A DNA stretch of 26,252 nt from a virus. Each line of letters begins with the position of its first letter. Within the stretch, counting starts at the first letter, position 1. The stretch spans positions 1-26,252 of IMG/VR virus record IMGVR_UViG_3300027286_000010, one strand, 5' to 3'. The notes below the pieces were generated by a model. The model saw nothing but the letters and a program-made list of their open reading frames with translations. It did not search any database and was not told where the DNA came from. Shown in pieces: positions 12,790-20,637 of this stretch. Position numbers and translations under genes: made by a program.

Positions 12790-13082
12790 TGCACGCCATG
12801 ATTGGCCACAGCGCACAAAACGCAGCGCAAGGTGTACTGACCACCTCTGGCTTGGGTGCGTCCATGCAGAATTCAATCCTCGGGCACTCAGTCCAAGCTA
12901 GGCTAACCCGGAGCAAAAAAATCTTCAGTGGCAACATTGAAGTGCAGCAAGTGGCCAACGGCTATGTAGTCAACATCGGCACCAAGGAAGGCTACGAGTA
13001 CGAGACGCACATCGCGCAGACAATTACTGAAGTCAACGAGATCATTGCAGCAGCGATGGTCGCATTCCAACTGGAGAAATAA
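12774..13082 (+). CDS. Hypothetical protein (102 aa), paralogous to next gene
   Basis: TTGGAGATTCGC precedes ATG 12774. A polar Ala/Gln/Ser-rich N-terminus is followed by strands (NIEVQQVANGYVVNIGTKEG) and a final helix (ITEVNEIIAAAMVAFQLEK). The next gene has the same layout from the strand segment onward (IRATNGYIIKAS ... ALEK), so I read them as diverged tandem paralogs. Similar small proteins occur in T4-like and other phages; function unknown. Confidence 0.7.
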   Translation: MLKELMHAMIGHSAQNAAQGVLTTSGLGASMQNSILGHSVQARLTRSKKIFSGNIEVQQVANGYVVNIGTKEGYEYETHIAQTITEVNEIIAAAMVAFQLEK

Positions 13083-13351
13083 TGAGCATCAAACAATGGC
13101 TGCGTAACTGGCTTATGTCATCCGACGCGATAGTTGCAAAAGAGGGTATAGGCGGCAGACTGTCTGAGGAAGACTCCATGCTGAGCTTTGCGGTTATCAG
13201 AGCCACCAACGGCTACATAATCAAGGCATCGCAGTACAAGCCACAGCAGCGCGGCCCTGACTGGCAGCACCAACTCTACATCGTCAAGGACGACGAGAAA
13301 ATCCCGGACGTCATCGCCCGTATCATGGCAATAAACGCATTGGAGAAATAA
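13082..13351 (+). CDS. Hypothetical protein (89 aa), paralogous to previous gene
   Basis: The start is joined to the previous stop as TAATG after CTGGAGAAA. N-terminal residues are amphipathic (IKQWLRNWLMSSD). Then strands FAVIRATNGYIIKASQYK and LYIVKDDEKI, and a helix VIARIMAINALEK. The strand-loop-strand-helix outline parallels the gene at 12774. A family of this size with N-terminal Trp-rich helix is frequent in phages, role unknown. Confidence 0.7.
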   Translation: MSIKQWLRNWLMSSDAIVAKEGIGGRLSEEDSMLSFAVIRATNGYIIKASQYKPQQRGPDWQHQLYIVKDDEKIPDVIARIMAINALEK

Positions 13352-13791
13352 TGAGCGTAGATCAAATTGAACTGTGGCACAGACGTGCCAGACCCCAGCC
13401 AACCGAAGAAGACTTCAGCATCCAGCTGGGTTGCCACTTTGAAGAGATCGTAGAGATGATCGACACCCTTGACTTCAGCTCTGATGGTGTGGAGTACGAG
13501 GTTCGCTCGACCAGAGTAGCCCTCAACGCATTGGCACGCATGCTCAAGAGCGGCGAGCTGGCTGCAACCATTAACGACCGCAAGGAGTTCCTCGACTCGC
13601 TGGCAGATCAAGTCGTTACAGCCATTGGTGCTGGCTACTGTGCTGGCATGAAGACTGCTGATGCTGTGGCCGCTGTGAACCGTAGCAACTACAGCAAGTT
13701 CGACAAGAACGGCTACCCCATCTTCAACGAGAACGGCAAGATAGCCAAAGGCCCGGACTATGCACCACCCAACCTTGAGGGCATGTACTGA
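13351..13791 (+). CDS. MazG-like NTP pyrophosphohydrolase (146 aa)
   Basis: The start forms TAATG with the previous stop after TTGGAGAAA. The protein fits the all-alpha NTP pyrophosphohydrolase (PRA-PH/MazG-like) group. The metal-binding helix carries FEEIVEM (30-36), and a second acidic helix EFLDSLADQ (79-87). The C-terminal signature AVNRSNYSKFDKNGYPIFNE (108-127) and the following KGPDY are typical of phage members acting on dNTPs or related nucleotides. Likely role: hydrolysing noncanonical or excess NTPs during replication. It directly precedes the DNA polymerase gene (TGATG junction). Confidence 0.8.
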   Translation: MSVDQIELWHRRARPQPTEEDFSIQLGCHFEEIVEMIDTLDFSSDGVEYEVRSTRVALNALARMLKSGELAATINDRKEFLDSLADQVVTAIGAGYCAGMKTADAVAAVNRSNYSKFDKNGYPIFNENGKIAKGPDYAPPNLEGMY

Positions 13792-15746
13792 TGACACCCG
13801 TATACATTGACTTTGAAAGTTTCTGGAGCACGACTCACACGCTGAGTCGTATGTCCCCCACTGAGTACGTACAGCATCCAGACACTGAGATCATCTCGGT
13901 GGCTATTCGTGAGGGCGATGAGCCTACATACGTGCTGTTCGGTGAGGACAAGATCAGAAGACACATGCAGGACATGGACTGGAGCGACAAGATCGCAATT
14001 GGTCACAACATGTCTGGCTTCGATGCGATGATCCTTGCATGGCGGCTCGGCATCAACCCGAAGATGTACGGCTGCACTGCTGCCATGGCACGTTCCAAAT
14101 ACAGCAAGACAGGCGCATCCGTTGGCGGCAAGTTCCTCACTGGCGTGTCGCTCAAGAAGCTGGCCGCTGAGTTGAAGGTCGGTGCCAAGCTAGACCTCGA
14201 AGCCACGAACACCAAGGGCAAGCACCTGTGTGACTTCAGCCCTGATGAGCTAGCTCAGATGGAAGAGTACAACAAGGTGGACACTGACCTGTGCGCTGCG
14301 TTGTTCAAGAAGCTGGCCAAGGGTTTCCCCAAGGCAGAGCTGATGCACATCGACATGACTACACGCATGCTTGTGGAGCCTAAGTTCCAACTCGACTACG
14401 CCATGGTTAACAAGGCGCTGGAAGATGTGAAGGCTGAGAAGGCCAAGTCACTCAACGATCTATACGACTTGCTGTTTACGCAAGCTGAGTCAGTGGCCCG
14501 TAAGCTGGAGGGTGACCCCACAGACCCCGAAGAATATGTACGCATGACCATGGCAAGCGCCGCCAAGTTCGGTGAGTTGCTTACGTCTCGCGGTGTCGAA
14601 GTTCCCATGAAGCAGTCGCCCACCAACCCGGCCAAGATGACACCTGCACTGGCCAAGACTGACGATGCGTTCATCGCACTGCAAGACCACGAAGACCCGA
14701 TCATCGCTGCTGCTGCCCGTGTGCGCCTTGAGGTCAAGTCCACCCTGCTGGAGACTAGGCTGCAAGCGTTCATCAAGGCCGCTGACGCATGCGGCGGTCG
14801 CCTACCCGTGCCGCTCAAGTACGCTGGTGCAGACACCACTGGTCGCTGGTCTGGTGAGCAGTACAACATGCAGAACCTGCCGCGCATCAACCCCAAGAAG
14901 CCCAAGGCATCCGACGCCCTGCGTAACTCACTGCGTGCCCCCAAGGGTCACAAGATCGTAGTAGCTGACTTGTCCGGCATCGAGTTGCGGGTCAACCACT
15001 TCCTGTGGAAGGTCAAGCAGTCCATGGACTTGTATCAAGCTGACGTTGAGGCTGACCTGTACAAATCGTTTGCTGCTGCACGCTACGGCATCGACGAGAG
15101 CGAGGTCACCAAAGATCAGCGACAGCTGGCCAAGATCGCTCAGTTGGGTCTGGGCTTCGGTGCTGGTGCGCCTACGTTCCGCAAGGTGGCCAAGCTCATG
15201 GGCGGTCTTGACTTGTCAGAAGCTGAGTCCCTTGAAGTTGTGACTGCATGGCGTGACACGTACCATGACATCGTCAAAGGCTGGAAGTCGTTTCAGTCTA
15301 GTCTGCCAAGCATTCAGCAGGGTATCGAGACAGCCATCGACCCGTGGGGCCTGTGCGTTACCGAGAAGCACGCTGTGCGGCTGCCGTCCGGTCGCAAGAT
15401 TCACTACCCCGGCCTGACCAAAGAGTCGGACAACGGCAAGACCGAATGGTGGTACGGCAGTGGCCGCTCACGAGCTCGCATCTACGCTGGAAAAGGCGTT
15501 GAGAACTTGGTGCAAGCCCTTGCCCGTGATGTGATTGCGGAGCATGCGCTGACGATGTTCAAGCGTACGAAGTTCCGTCCGTCGCTGGCTGTCCATGACG
15601 AGTTGGTTTACATCGTTCCTGAGACTGTGGCTCAAGATGTGCTCGACGAATTGCAGGGCATCATGCGCAAAGGTGTGTCGTGGTGGCCTGAGCTAATCAC
15701 ATGGTCTGAGGGTGATCTGGGTGACACGTACGGTGCAGTGAAATAA
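13791..15746 (+). CDS. Family A DNA polymerase with 3'-5' exonuclease (651 aa)
   Basis: Replicative-type phage DNA polymerase. The N-terminal proofreading exonuclease has YIDFES (Asp7, Glu9), GHNMSGFD (71-78) and YNKVD (160-164). The polymerase part has TGRWS (350-354), QNLPR (361-365), motif A DLSGIELR (393-400), the O-helix with Arg444 and Lys448, and motif C HDE (602-604). Aligned by eye with E. coli Pol I, the position equal to Phe762 is Leu452 and that equal to Tyr766 is Phe456. No 5'-3' exonuclease domain is present. The TGATG overlap couples it to the MazG-like gene. It would act with the primase-helicase at 20638 and the SSB-like protein at 19286. Confidence 0.97.
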   Translation: MTPVYIDFESFWSTTHTLSRMSPTEYVQHPDTEIISVAIREGDEPTYVLFGEDKIRRHMQDMDWSDKIAIGHNMSGFDAMILAWRLGINPKMYGCTAAMARSKYSKTGASVGGKFLTGVSLKKLAAELKVGAKLDLEATNTKGKHLCDFSPDELAQMEEYNKVDTDLCAALFKKLAKGFPKAELMHIDMTTRMLVEPKFQLDYAMVNKALEDVKAEKAKSLNDLYDLLFTQAESVARKLEGDPTDPEEYVRMTMASAAKFGELLTSRGVEVPMKQSPTNPAKMTPALAKTDDAFIALQDHEDPIIAAAARVRLEVKSTLLETRLQAFIKAADACGGRLPVPLKYAGADTTGRWSGEQYNMQNLPRINPKKPKASDALRNSLRAPKGHKIVVADLSGIELRVNHFLWKVKQSMDLYQADVEADLYKSFAAARYGIDESEVTKDQRQLAKIAQLGLGFGAGAPTFRKVAKLMGGLDLSEAESLEVVTAWRDTYHDIVKGWKSFQSSLPSIQQGIETAIDPWGLCVTEKHAVRLPSGRKIHYPGLTKESDNGKTEWWYGSGRSRARIYAGKGVENLVQALARDVIAEHALTMFKRTKFRPSLAVHDELVYIVPETVAQDVLDELQGIMRKGVSWWPELITWSEGDLGDTYGAVK

Positions 15747-15749
15747 TTG

Positions 15750-15777
15750 TTGACAGCACTCACCATGCTGCTACGAT
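15750..15777 (+). promoter_or_regulatory. Probable sigma70-type promoter
   Basis: TTGACA (15750-15755) is a perfect -35 element; TACGAT (15772-15777) is a reasonable -10 with a 16-bp spacer. It lies in the only sizeable gap between the polymerase and the nuclease gene and would transcribe the downstream nuclease, helicase and SSB-like genes. Confidence 0.65.
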
Positions 15778-15795
15778 ATAGTTTCAGAACACAAA

Positions 15796-15824
15796 GCCCC
15801 AACCGTCAAATGACGCATTGGGGC
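15796..15824 (+). promoter_or_regulatory. Leader hairpin downstream of the promoter
   Basis: GCCCCAA (15796-15802) pairs with TTGGGGC (15818-15824), and inside it CGTC (15804-15807) pairs with GACG (15812-15815) around an AAAT loop. No T-run follows, so it is not a typical intrinsic terminator. It starts just after the expected transcription start, fitting a structured 5' leader, an mRNA stabiliser or an operator. Confidence 0.55.
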
Positions 15825-15843
15825 ATCACCGCATTGGAATGAC

Positions 15844-16500
15844 ATGACAAACCCAGCATGGACGTATTCGCAACTGGATACGTTCGAGACCTGCCCAAGG
15901 AAGTTCTACCACCTCAAGGTCAAGCGCGACATCGTTGAGCCGCCTACGGTACACACCGAGTGGGGTACAAGGGTACACACTGCCTTTGAGGATTTCATCA
16001 AGGACGGCGTCATGCTGCCGGATGGCATGGACCAGTGGCAGAAGCTGGCGTTCAAACTCGCTGCCCTGCCGGGCCAGAAGTTGTGCGAAAAGGAATACGC
16101 CCTCGACCGCAACTTCCAACCCACCGCATGGAAGGGCGCATGGACTCGTGGCATCGCTGACTTGGTTGTCATACACGGCAAGAACGCTGTGGTAGCGGAC
16201 TACAAGACCGGCAAGCGCAAGCCCACCGAGCAGCTAGACCTGTACGCCAACTACGTGTTCGCTCACCACCCCGAGGTCAACAAAGTTACCACGGGTTTCA
16301 TCTGGCTCAAGGAAAAGAAGATCGACTGGAAGCCTGTGGAGCGCAAGGAAGTGCCCATCATCTGGCAGGGGTTCGTGCCCCGTGTGGCCAAGCTGGAGTC
16401 TGCATACGAGCGAGACAAGTGGCCAGCCAAAACGTCAGGGCTGTGTAAGGCGTGGTGCCCAGTATTGAGCTGTGAATTCAACGGGAGGAAGAATGGCTAA
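15844..16500 (+). CDS. PD-(D/E)XK nuclease, Cas4/RecB-like (218 aa)
   Basis: RecB/Cas4-type nuclease. The N-terminus has YSQLDTFETCPRKF (8-21), typical of the superfamily. His45 lies in WGTRVHTAFE, the catalytic core is GIADLVV (103-109, Asp106) and VADYKTGK (117-124, Asp119, Lys121), followed by QLDLYA (130-135). Cys17 with Cys201, Cys205 and Cys210 could bind an iron-sulfur cluster, as in Cas4 and AddB. No CRISPR array or other cas gene is in the window, so a role in phage recombination or DNA end processing is more likely than adaptation. It is the first gene after the promoter at 15750 and overlaps the next gene by eight bases. Confidence 0.85.
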   Translation: MTNPAWTYSQLDTFETCPRKFYHLKVKRDIVEPPTVHTEWGTRVHTAFEDFIKDGVMLPDGMDQWQKLAFKLAALPGQKLCEKEYALDRNFQPTAWKGAWTRGIADLVVIHGKNAVVADYKTGKRKPTEQLDLYANYVFAHHPEVNKVTTGFIWLKEKKIDWKPVERKEVPIIWQGFVPRVAKLESAYERDKWPAKTSGLCKAWCPVLSCEFNGRKNG

Positions 16501-16837
16501 AACCCCAGAGGGCGTTGTCAAAGACGCTTGCAAGAAGTTTCTCAAAGAGCGCGGCGCATGGTTCTTTATGCCCGTGTCCAACGGCATGGGACAGGTTGGC
16601 ATTCCTGACATCATCATTTGCTACCGTGGACTGTTCGTGGCCATTGAGACCAAGGCTCCGGGTAAGCGTAACCAGACAACAGCCAACCAAGATCGAGTCA
16701 TTGAGGCCATACAAAAAGCTGAAGGATTTGCTTGGGTAGTGGACAATCCTGATGACATGAAAACCCTGTTCAATTCAATTGACGTCTACTTAAAAATGGA
16801 GAGACCAAATGACCAAGTCAACCGCCCGCAAACTTGA
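16493..16837 (+). CDS. VRR-NUC domain nuclease (114 aa)
   Basis: GGGAGGAAGA precedes ATG 16493. It is a stand-alone VRR-NUC domain: GIPDIIIC (36-43, Asp39), FVAIETKAPGKR (48-59, Glu52 and Lys54), NQDRVIEAI (65-73) and AEGFAWVVDN (76-85). Such nucleases are about this size in phages, related to Holliday-junction-type and FAN1 nucleases, and often sit next to SNF2-like helicases, as here. Likely a structure-specific nuclease in phage recombination. Confidence 0.9.
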   Translation: MAKTPEGVVKDACKKFLKERGAWFFMPVSNGMGQVGIPDIIICYRGLFVAIETKAPGKRNQTTANQDRVIEAIQKAEGFAWVVDNPDDMKTLFNSIDVYLKMERPNDQVNRPQT

Positions 16838-17075
16838 ATACCAAAAAGCCTACAACGCTCGCCCTGAAGAAGTGGCCAAGCGTGTGAAGAACAACGCTGC
16901 ACGGCGCGAAGCTATCAAAGATGGCAAGGCCAAGGTAGGCGATGGTAAGGACGTAGCCCACAAGAAGTCACTGGAGAACGGTGGCGGCAACCACAAGGGC
17001 AACGTAACTGTGCAAGACCGAACAACCAACCGTGGATGGAGGAAGGGCAGTGGCAGTTACAACCCCGATAAGTGA
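16809..17075 (+). CDS. HNH-like phage protein (88 aa)
   Basis: GGAGAGACCAA precedes ATG 16809, overlapping the previous gene by 29 bases. It has a basic helical N-terminus (EYQKAYNARPEEVAKRVKNN), then GDGKDVAHKKSLENGG (65% through) and a C-terminal NRGWRKGSGSY. I recognise the phage type with GDGKDVDHKKxLxxGG, NxxV and NRxWR, an HNH-like fold. Here the usual Asp before His in the DH pair is Ala, so activity is uncertain. Confidence 0.7.
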   Translation: MTKSTARKLEYQKAYNARPEEVAKRVKNNAARREAIKDGKAKVGDGKDVAHKKSLENGGGNHKGNVTVQDRTTNRGWRKGSGSYNPDK

Positions 17076-17310
17076 ACGTGGCGGCGAATGGCGACGACCA
17101 GCGCCACGCTCAATTGTTCCTCCGGAAATGTGGTTTGGTCGCAGAGTTCCAGACGGTGTATCCGCCATCTCGATGATGCGCGACTACCTCAGTGACCAGC
17201 TCATGGTTCGCTGGCGCGTCAAGGGAGACCCTGACATCCATGAGATGCCATTTGAACAAACCGACGAAGGAGTCACAGCAGCTCTGGCTGCAATGAAACT
17301 CACATGCTGA
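17050..17310 (+). CDS. Hypothetical protein (86 aa), GTG start
   Basis: GTG 17050 follows GGAGGAAGGGCA, an excellent ribosome binding site inside the end of the preceding gene; GTG 17032 is less good. The protein has a Pro/Arg/Trp-rich N-terminus (ISERGGEWRRPAPRSIVPPE), then a helix and strands (LMVRWRVKG). The frame runs into the helicase gene by seven bases. No family recognised. Confidence 0.65.
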   Translation: MAVTTPISERGGEWRRPAPRSIVPPEMWFGRRVPDGVSAISMMRDYLSDQLMVRWRVKGDPDIHEMPFEQTDEGVTAALAAMKLTC

Positions 17311-18875
17311 TACACAAAGATAAAAAAGCAGTCGTACTCAAGCTTCGCAACCCGACAAGAGTAACGACTGTCATACCAACCTCAGTGTTGGTCGAACACA
17401 AAGGCGCGACACTGGTAGCAGTGCCACACAGACCCGATGAAACTCGGGTGCTGCGTAACTTGGGCTTCGAGGTTCCTGACCCCATGCCCATGCACTATGA
17501 CTGGCCCAAGGTCAGTGGTAGGCACAGTCCGTTCTCCGCTCAACTGGAGACGGCTTCATTTCTGTCCATGAACAGCCGTGCGTTCTGCCTCAACGGCATG
17601 GGCACTGGCAAGACCAACAGCGCACTGTGGGCGTACGACTACCTGCGTCGTACCAAGACAGTCAAGAAGATGCTCGTTGTGTGTCCACTGTCTACCATGG
17701 AGCGTACGTGGGCTGACTCGGTGTTCCAGACGTTCCCGCACTTAGACTGCGTGGTACTGCATGGCTCACGGGACAGACGCAACAAGCTGCTCAAGCAAGA
17801 CGTGCATGTCTACGTCATCAACATCGACGGGCTGGCTACCATCAAAGACGAGCTGGCCAAGCGCCCTGACATTGACCTGATCGTAGTAGACGAACTTGCG
17901 TTGGCACGTAACTCTGGCACTGACCGCTGGAAGATTCTGAACACCATCTGCAACAAGCAGTCCACACGCCGTGTGTGGGGCATGACGGGGTCTCCGACTC
18001 CCAACGCTCCTACCGACGCATGGGCGCAATGCAAGCTGGTGACACCTGATAACTCCAGCGTACCCAAGTACTTCAGTGCGTTCCGTGACCGCGTTATGCG
18101 GCAGATCACACCGTTCAAGTGGGCAGCTAGGCAGGACGCCAACGACGCCGTGTATCAGATGATGCAGCCAGCTATCCGATTCTCGCTGGATGACTGCGTT
18201 GACTTACCCGAGCAGACGTTCATCACCCGTGATGTGGCCCTCACCAAGGAGCAGGATAAGGCGTACAAGGACATGATGAACAAGCTGGCTACCGAGTACT
18301 CTGGTGGGCAGATTCTGGCTGTCAATGAGGCTGTGAAGGCCAACAAGTTAATCCAGATCGCATGTGGTGTCGCGTACGGGACAGGGGGCGAAGAAGTCGT
18401 CATCCCATCCAAGCCTCGCATGGACGTCCTCAAGGAAATTATCGAGGAGTCAGAGGGCAAGGTCATCGTGTTCGTGCCACTGACAGGCGCTCTGGAAAGC
18501 GTGGCGTCAGAACTGCGTAAGGACTGGGCGGTAGAAACGGTGCATGGCGGAACTAGCAAGTCCGAGCGCGACAGAATTTTTGGTGAGTTTCAACGTGGCC
18601 TTGACCCTCGTGTGTTGGTAGCTAACGCATCGACCATGAGCCATGGACTGACACTGACGGCAGCAACCACCATCGTGTGGTACGCCCCGGTTCACTCGAA
18701 TGAAACTTACGAACAGGCTTGTGCTCGCGTAAGGCGACCGGGCCAGACAAGAACCACAGTGATCGTTCACATTGCAGGTACGGATGTTGAGCGGCGTGTG
18801 TATAAGAGACTGCAAGACAAACAGTCTATGCAGGGTGTGTTACTCGACATGATGAAAGAGCGGATAGACCAATGA
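17304..18875 (+). CDS. SNF2/DEAD-like superfamily 2 helicase (523 aa)
   Basis: A superfamily 2 ATPase of the SNF2-like type. Q80 is in the Q-motif region, Walker A is GMGTGKT (98-104), motif Ia region LVVCPLS (124-130), motif II VVDELA (194-199; DELA instead of DEAH), motif III MTGSPTPN (227-234), motif V VLVANASTMSHGLTLT (437-452), and motif VI QACARVRRPGQ (471-481). The first 70 residues are a strand-rich extension. Such phage helicases remodel replication or recombination intermediates. Neighbouring VRR-NUC and SSB-like genes support a recombination or fork-repair role. Starts at ATG 17304 and ends with ATGA into the next gene. Confidence 0.93.
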   Translation: MLIHKDKKAVVLKLRNPTRVTTVIPTSVLVEHKGATLVAVPHRPDETRVLRNLGFEVPDPMPMHYDWPKVSGRHSPFSAQLETASFLSMNSRAFCLNGMGTGKTNSALWAYDYLRRTKTVKKMLVVCPLSTMERTWADSVFQTFPHLDCVVLHGSRDRRNKLLKQDVHVYVINIDGLATIKDELAKRPDIDLIVVDELALARNSGTDRWKILNTICNKQSTRRVWGMTGSPTPNAPTDAWAQCKLVTPDNSSVPKYFSAFRDRVMRQITPFKWAARQDANDAVYQMMQPAIRFSLDDCVDLPEQTFITRDVALTKEQDKAYKDMMNKLATEYSGGQILAVNEAVKANKLIQIACGVAYGTGGEEVVIPSKPRMDVLKEIIEESEGKVIVFVPLTGALESVASELRKDWAVETVHGGTSKSERDRIFGEFQRGLDPRVLVANASTMSHGLTLTAATTIVWYAPVHSNETYEQACARVRRPGQTRTTVIVHIAGTDVERRVYKRLQDKQSMQGVLLDMMKERIDQ

Positions 18876-19258
18876 AATTATCGGAAGCAGTCACGCTGTA
18901 CATACAGCTACGTGACAAGAAAGCGCAAATGAAGTCTGACTTCGACGCTTCGGTTGCCCCCATCAATGACAAGATGGAAAAGCTCGAAGCCAAGCTGTTG
19001 GACGTATTCAACAAGACCGGCATGGACTCAGTGAAGACTGAGTTTGGTACGGCTTACACCGCTGTGCGTACAACCGCCAGCGTTGCAGATCGTGAAGCCT
19101 TCATGGAGTTTGTGAAGGCCAACGAAGAGTGGAGCTTGATCGAGGTGCGGGCTGCAAAGACCGCCATTGAACAGTTCCGCGACAACAACGACAACGAGTT
19201 ACCACCGGGCATAAATATTCGCTCAGAGCGCGTTGTCAACATCCGCCGTTCGGCATAA
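18872..19258 (+). CDS. Coiled-coil phage protein (128 aa)
   Basis: ATG 18872 overlaps the helicase stop. The first 50 residues form a charged coiled coil (LYIQLRDKKAQMKSDFDASV; INDKMEKLEAKLLDVFNKTG), followed by a small alpha/beta part (VKTEFGTAYTAVRTTASVADREAF) and a conserved-looking C-terminus (PPGINIRSERVVNIRRS). Proteins with this order occur beside phage helicase/SSB genes; function unknown. Confidence 0.75.
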   Translation: MKLSEAVTLYIQLRDKKAQMKSDFDASVAPINDKMEKLEAKLLDVFNKTGMDSVKTEFGTAYTAVRTTASVADREAFMEFVKANEEWSLIEVRAAKTAIEQFRDNNDNELPPGINIRSERVVNIRRSA

Positions 19259-19285
19259 ACTCCTGTTCCCTCAACCGAGAAAATT

Positions 19286-20224
19286 ATGAACATCATTCCA
19301 TTCGACTCTGGCAGCAACCTGCCCTCTTTCCTCAAAAAAGTTGACATCGCTGCGCTCAACTCCGACCTGACAGCTCACGCTGGTGGCGGCTTTCCAGTCA
19401 TCTCCATCAAGGGCAAAGTGTTTGCAGTTGTCCGCGACGGCGAGCGCGAAATCCAGATGAACCCCAAAGACCCAGACAGCGCTGCTACCAGCCTGAACGT
19501 GGTGTTGCTTAAAGCCAACAAGGGCACCAGCAAGGTGTTCTACATCAAGGGCTACGACAAGGACAGCGAAGGTCAGAAGCCTGATTGCTACTCCAACGAT
19601 GGTGTTGAGCCAGCGGCTGACGCGCAGAACAAGCAAGCTAAGAAGTGCGCTACCTGCCCACACAACCAGTGGGGCTCGCGTGTCTCCGAGAAGGGTGCTA
19701 CCAAGGGCAAGGCTTGCTCCGACGCCGTCCGTCTGGCCGTGGCTCCTGCTGGTCAGATCAACGACGCCATGCTACTGCGTGTGCCACCTGCATCTATCAA
19801 AGCACTGGGCGAGTACGGTCAGATGTTGTCAAAGCGCGGCTATGCCTACAACATGGTTTTCACCAAGATTGGCTTCGACTTGCAAGCTGAGTCTCCCAAG
19901 CTGACCTTCACCGCTGTCGGTTCTCTGGACGATGATGGTTATGCCCAAGTCCAAGAGATCGCTGCGTCTGACGTGGTGTCCAACATCCTCGGCTCGTCCA
20001 TTGCTGCTGCAGTTGCTGCTGAAGCCCCTGCTGCCGCTGAGGAAGAGGAAGCCCCTGCTCCAGTGGCTAAACCCAAGGCCAAGCCTGTAGTGGAAGCGCC
20101 TGCTGAGGAAGAAGCCCCTGCACCTGTGGCCAAGCCCAAAGCTGCTGCCAAGCCAGCTCCTAAGCCAGCCGTTGTTGAAGACGACATGGACCTCGACCTC
20201 GACGGTATCAGCTTCGACGACTGA
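19286..20224 (+). CDS. Probable single-stranded DNA-binding protein (312 aa)
   Basis: I infer an SSB-type protein. The N-terminal 230 residues have strand-rich segments (FPVISIKGKVFAVVRDGERE; LNVVLLKANKGTSKVFYIKG) and four cysteines (101, 121, 124, 144) that could bind zinc, like the zinc site of T4 gp32. Residues 240-297 are a low-complexity Ala/Pro/Glu/Lys linker with two copies of APAPVAKPKA. The end is acidic (DDMDLDLDGISFDD), the type of tail SSB proteins use to recruit partners. The gene sits between helicase and primase. I cannot show OB-fold identity by eye. The Shine-Dalgarno is weak. Confidence 0.7.
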   Translation: MNIIPFDSGSNLPSFLKKVDIAALNSDLTAHAGGGFPVISIKGKVFAVVRDGEREIQMNPKDPDSAATSLNVVLLKANKGTSKVFYIKGYDKDSEGQKPDCYSNDGVEPAADAQNKQAKKCATCPHNQWGSRVSEKGATKGKACSDAVRLAVAPAGQINDAMLLRVPPASIKALGEYGQMLSKRGYAYNMVFTKIGFDLQAESPKLTFTAVGSLDDDGYAQVQEIAASDVVSNILGSSIAAAVAAEAPAAAEEEEAPAPVAKPKAKPVVEAPAEEEAPAPVAKPKAAAKPAPKPAVVEDDMDLDLDGISFDD

Positions 20225-20256
20225 TTTCGTGGGGGAAAGCAAATGCTGCGGTGACG

Positions 20257-20273
20257 CATGGCCCATAGCCATG
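20257..20273 (+). promoter_or_regulatory. Hairpin in leader of the 20333 gene
   Basis: CATGGC (20257-20262) pairs with GCCATG (20268-20273) around a 5-nt loop. It lies in the 108-bp gap after the SSB-like gene. No T-run follows. I see no convincing promoter here. Confidence 0.35.
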
Positions 20274-20332
20274 AAGGTTGCAGTACAGTTAGTACCCCAC
20301 ACCCCCAACGCAACATTAACCTAGGAAAAATC

Positions 20333-20548
20333 ATGAACTACCAAATCAAACTCGACATGAACATGGACGCCAACTCCCTCAACACCCTGCTTGGTGCATT
20401 GGGTAGCGGCCCACATAACTTCGTGCGTCCCATCATTGACAACATCTTGGCTCAGGCCAAGGAGCAGGAAGAAGCCGCACGCAACGCAGCTCCTACGGAC
20501 GTTGAAGCAATCCCACAAGACGACGTTTCCGCTGGCGGCACAGACTAA
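20333..20548 (+). CDS. Small acidic hypothetical protein (71 aa)
   Basis: AGGAAAAATC precedes ATG 20333; the longer frame from 20258 overlaps the hairpin. The protein has a strand start (YQIKLDMNMDANSLNTLLGA), a short helix (RPIIDNILAQAKEQEEAARN) and an acidic C-terminus (EAIPQDDVSAGGTD). It ends just before the terminator at 20567. Function unknown. Confidence 0.7.
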   Translation: MNYQIKLDMNMDANSLNTLLGALGSGPHNFVRPIIDNILAQAKEQEEAARNAAPTDVEAIPQDDVSAGGTD

Positions 20549-20566
20549 AAAGGGGTAATCTCTTGG

Positions 20567-20588
20567 AGCCCGCTCTGGCGGGCTTTTT
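20567..20588 (+). terminator. Intrinsic terminator
   Basis: AGCCCGC (20567-20573) pairs with GCGGGCT (20578-20584) around TCTG, followed directly by TTTT and a second T-run at 20591-20596. It ends the unit that includes the SSB-like gene. Confidence 0.85.
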
Positions 20589-20637
20589 CCTTTTTTGGAG
20601 TAGTCATGCGTTGCAAAAATACAACAAGGGGTGCTGT

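Noticed and set aside
15844-16500. A CRISPR-associated cas4 gene
   Set aside because: The family match is to the general Cas4/RecB-like fold and no array or other cas gene is seen.
20563-20637. Longer start for the primase-helicase
   Set aside because: It would place coding sequence through the terminator hairpin; ATG 20638 has a good ribosome binding site.
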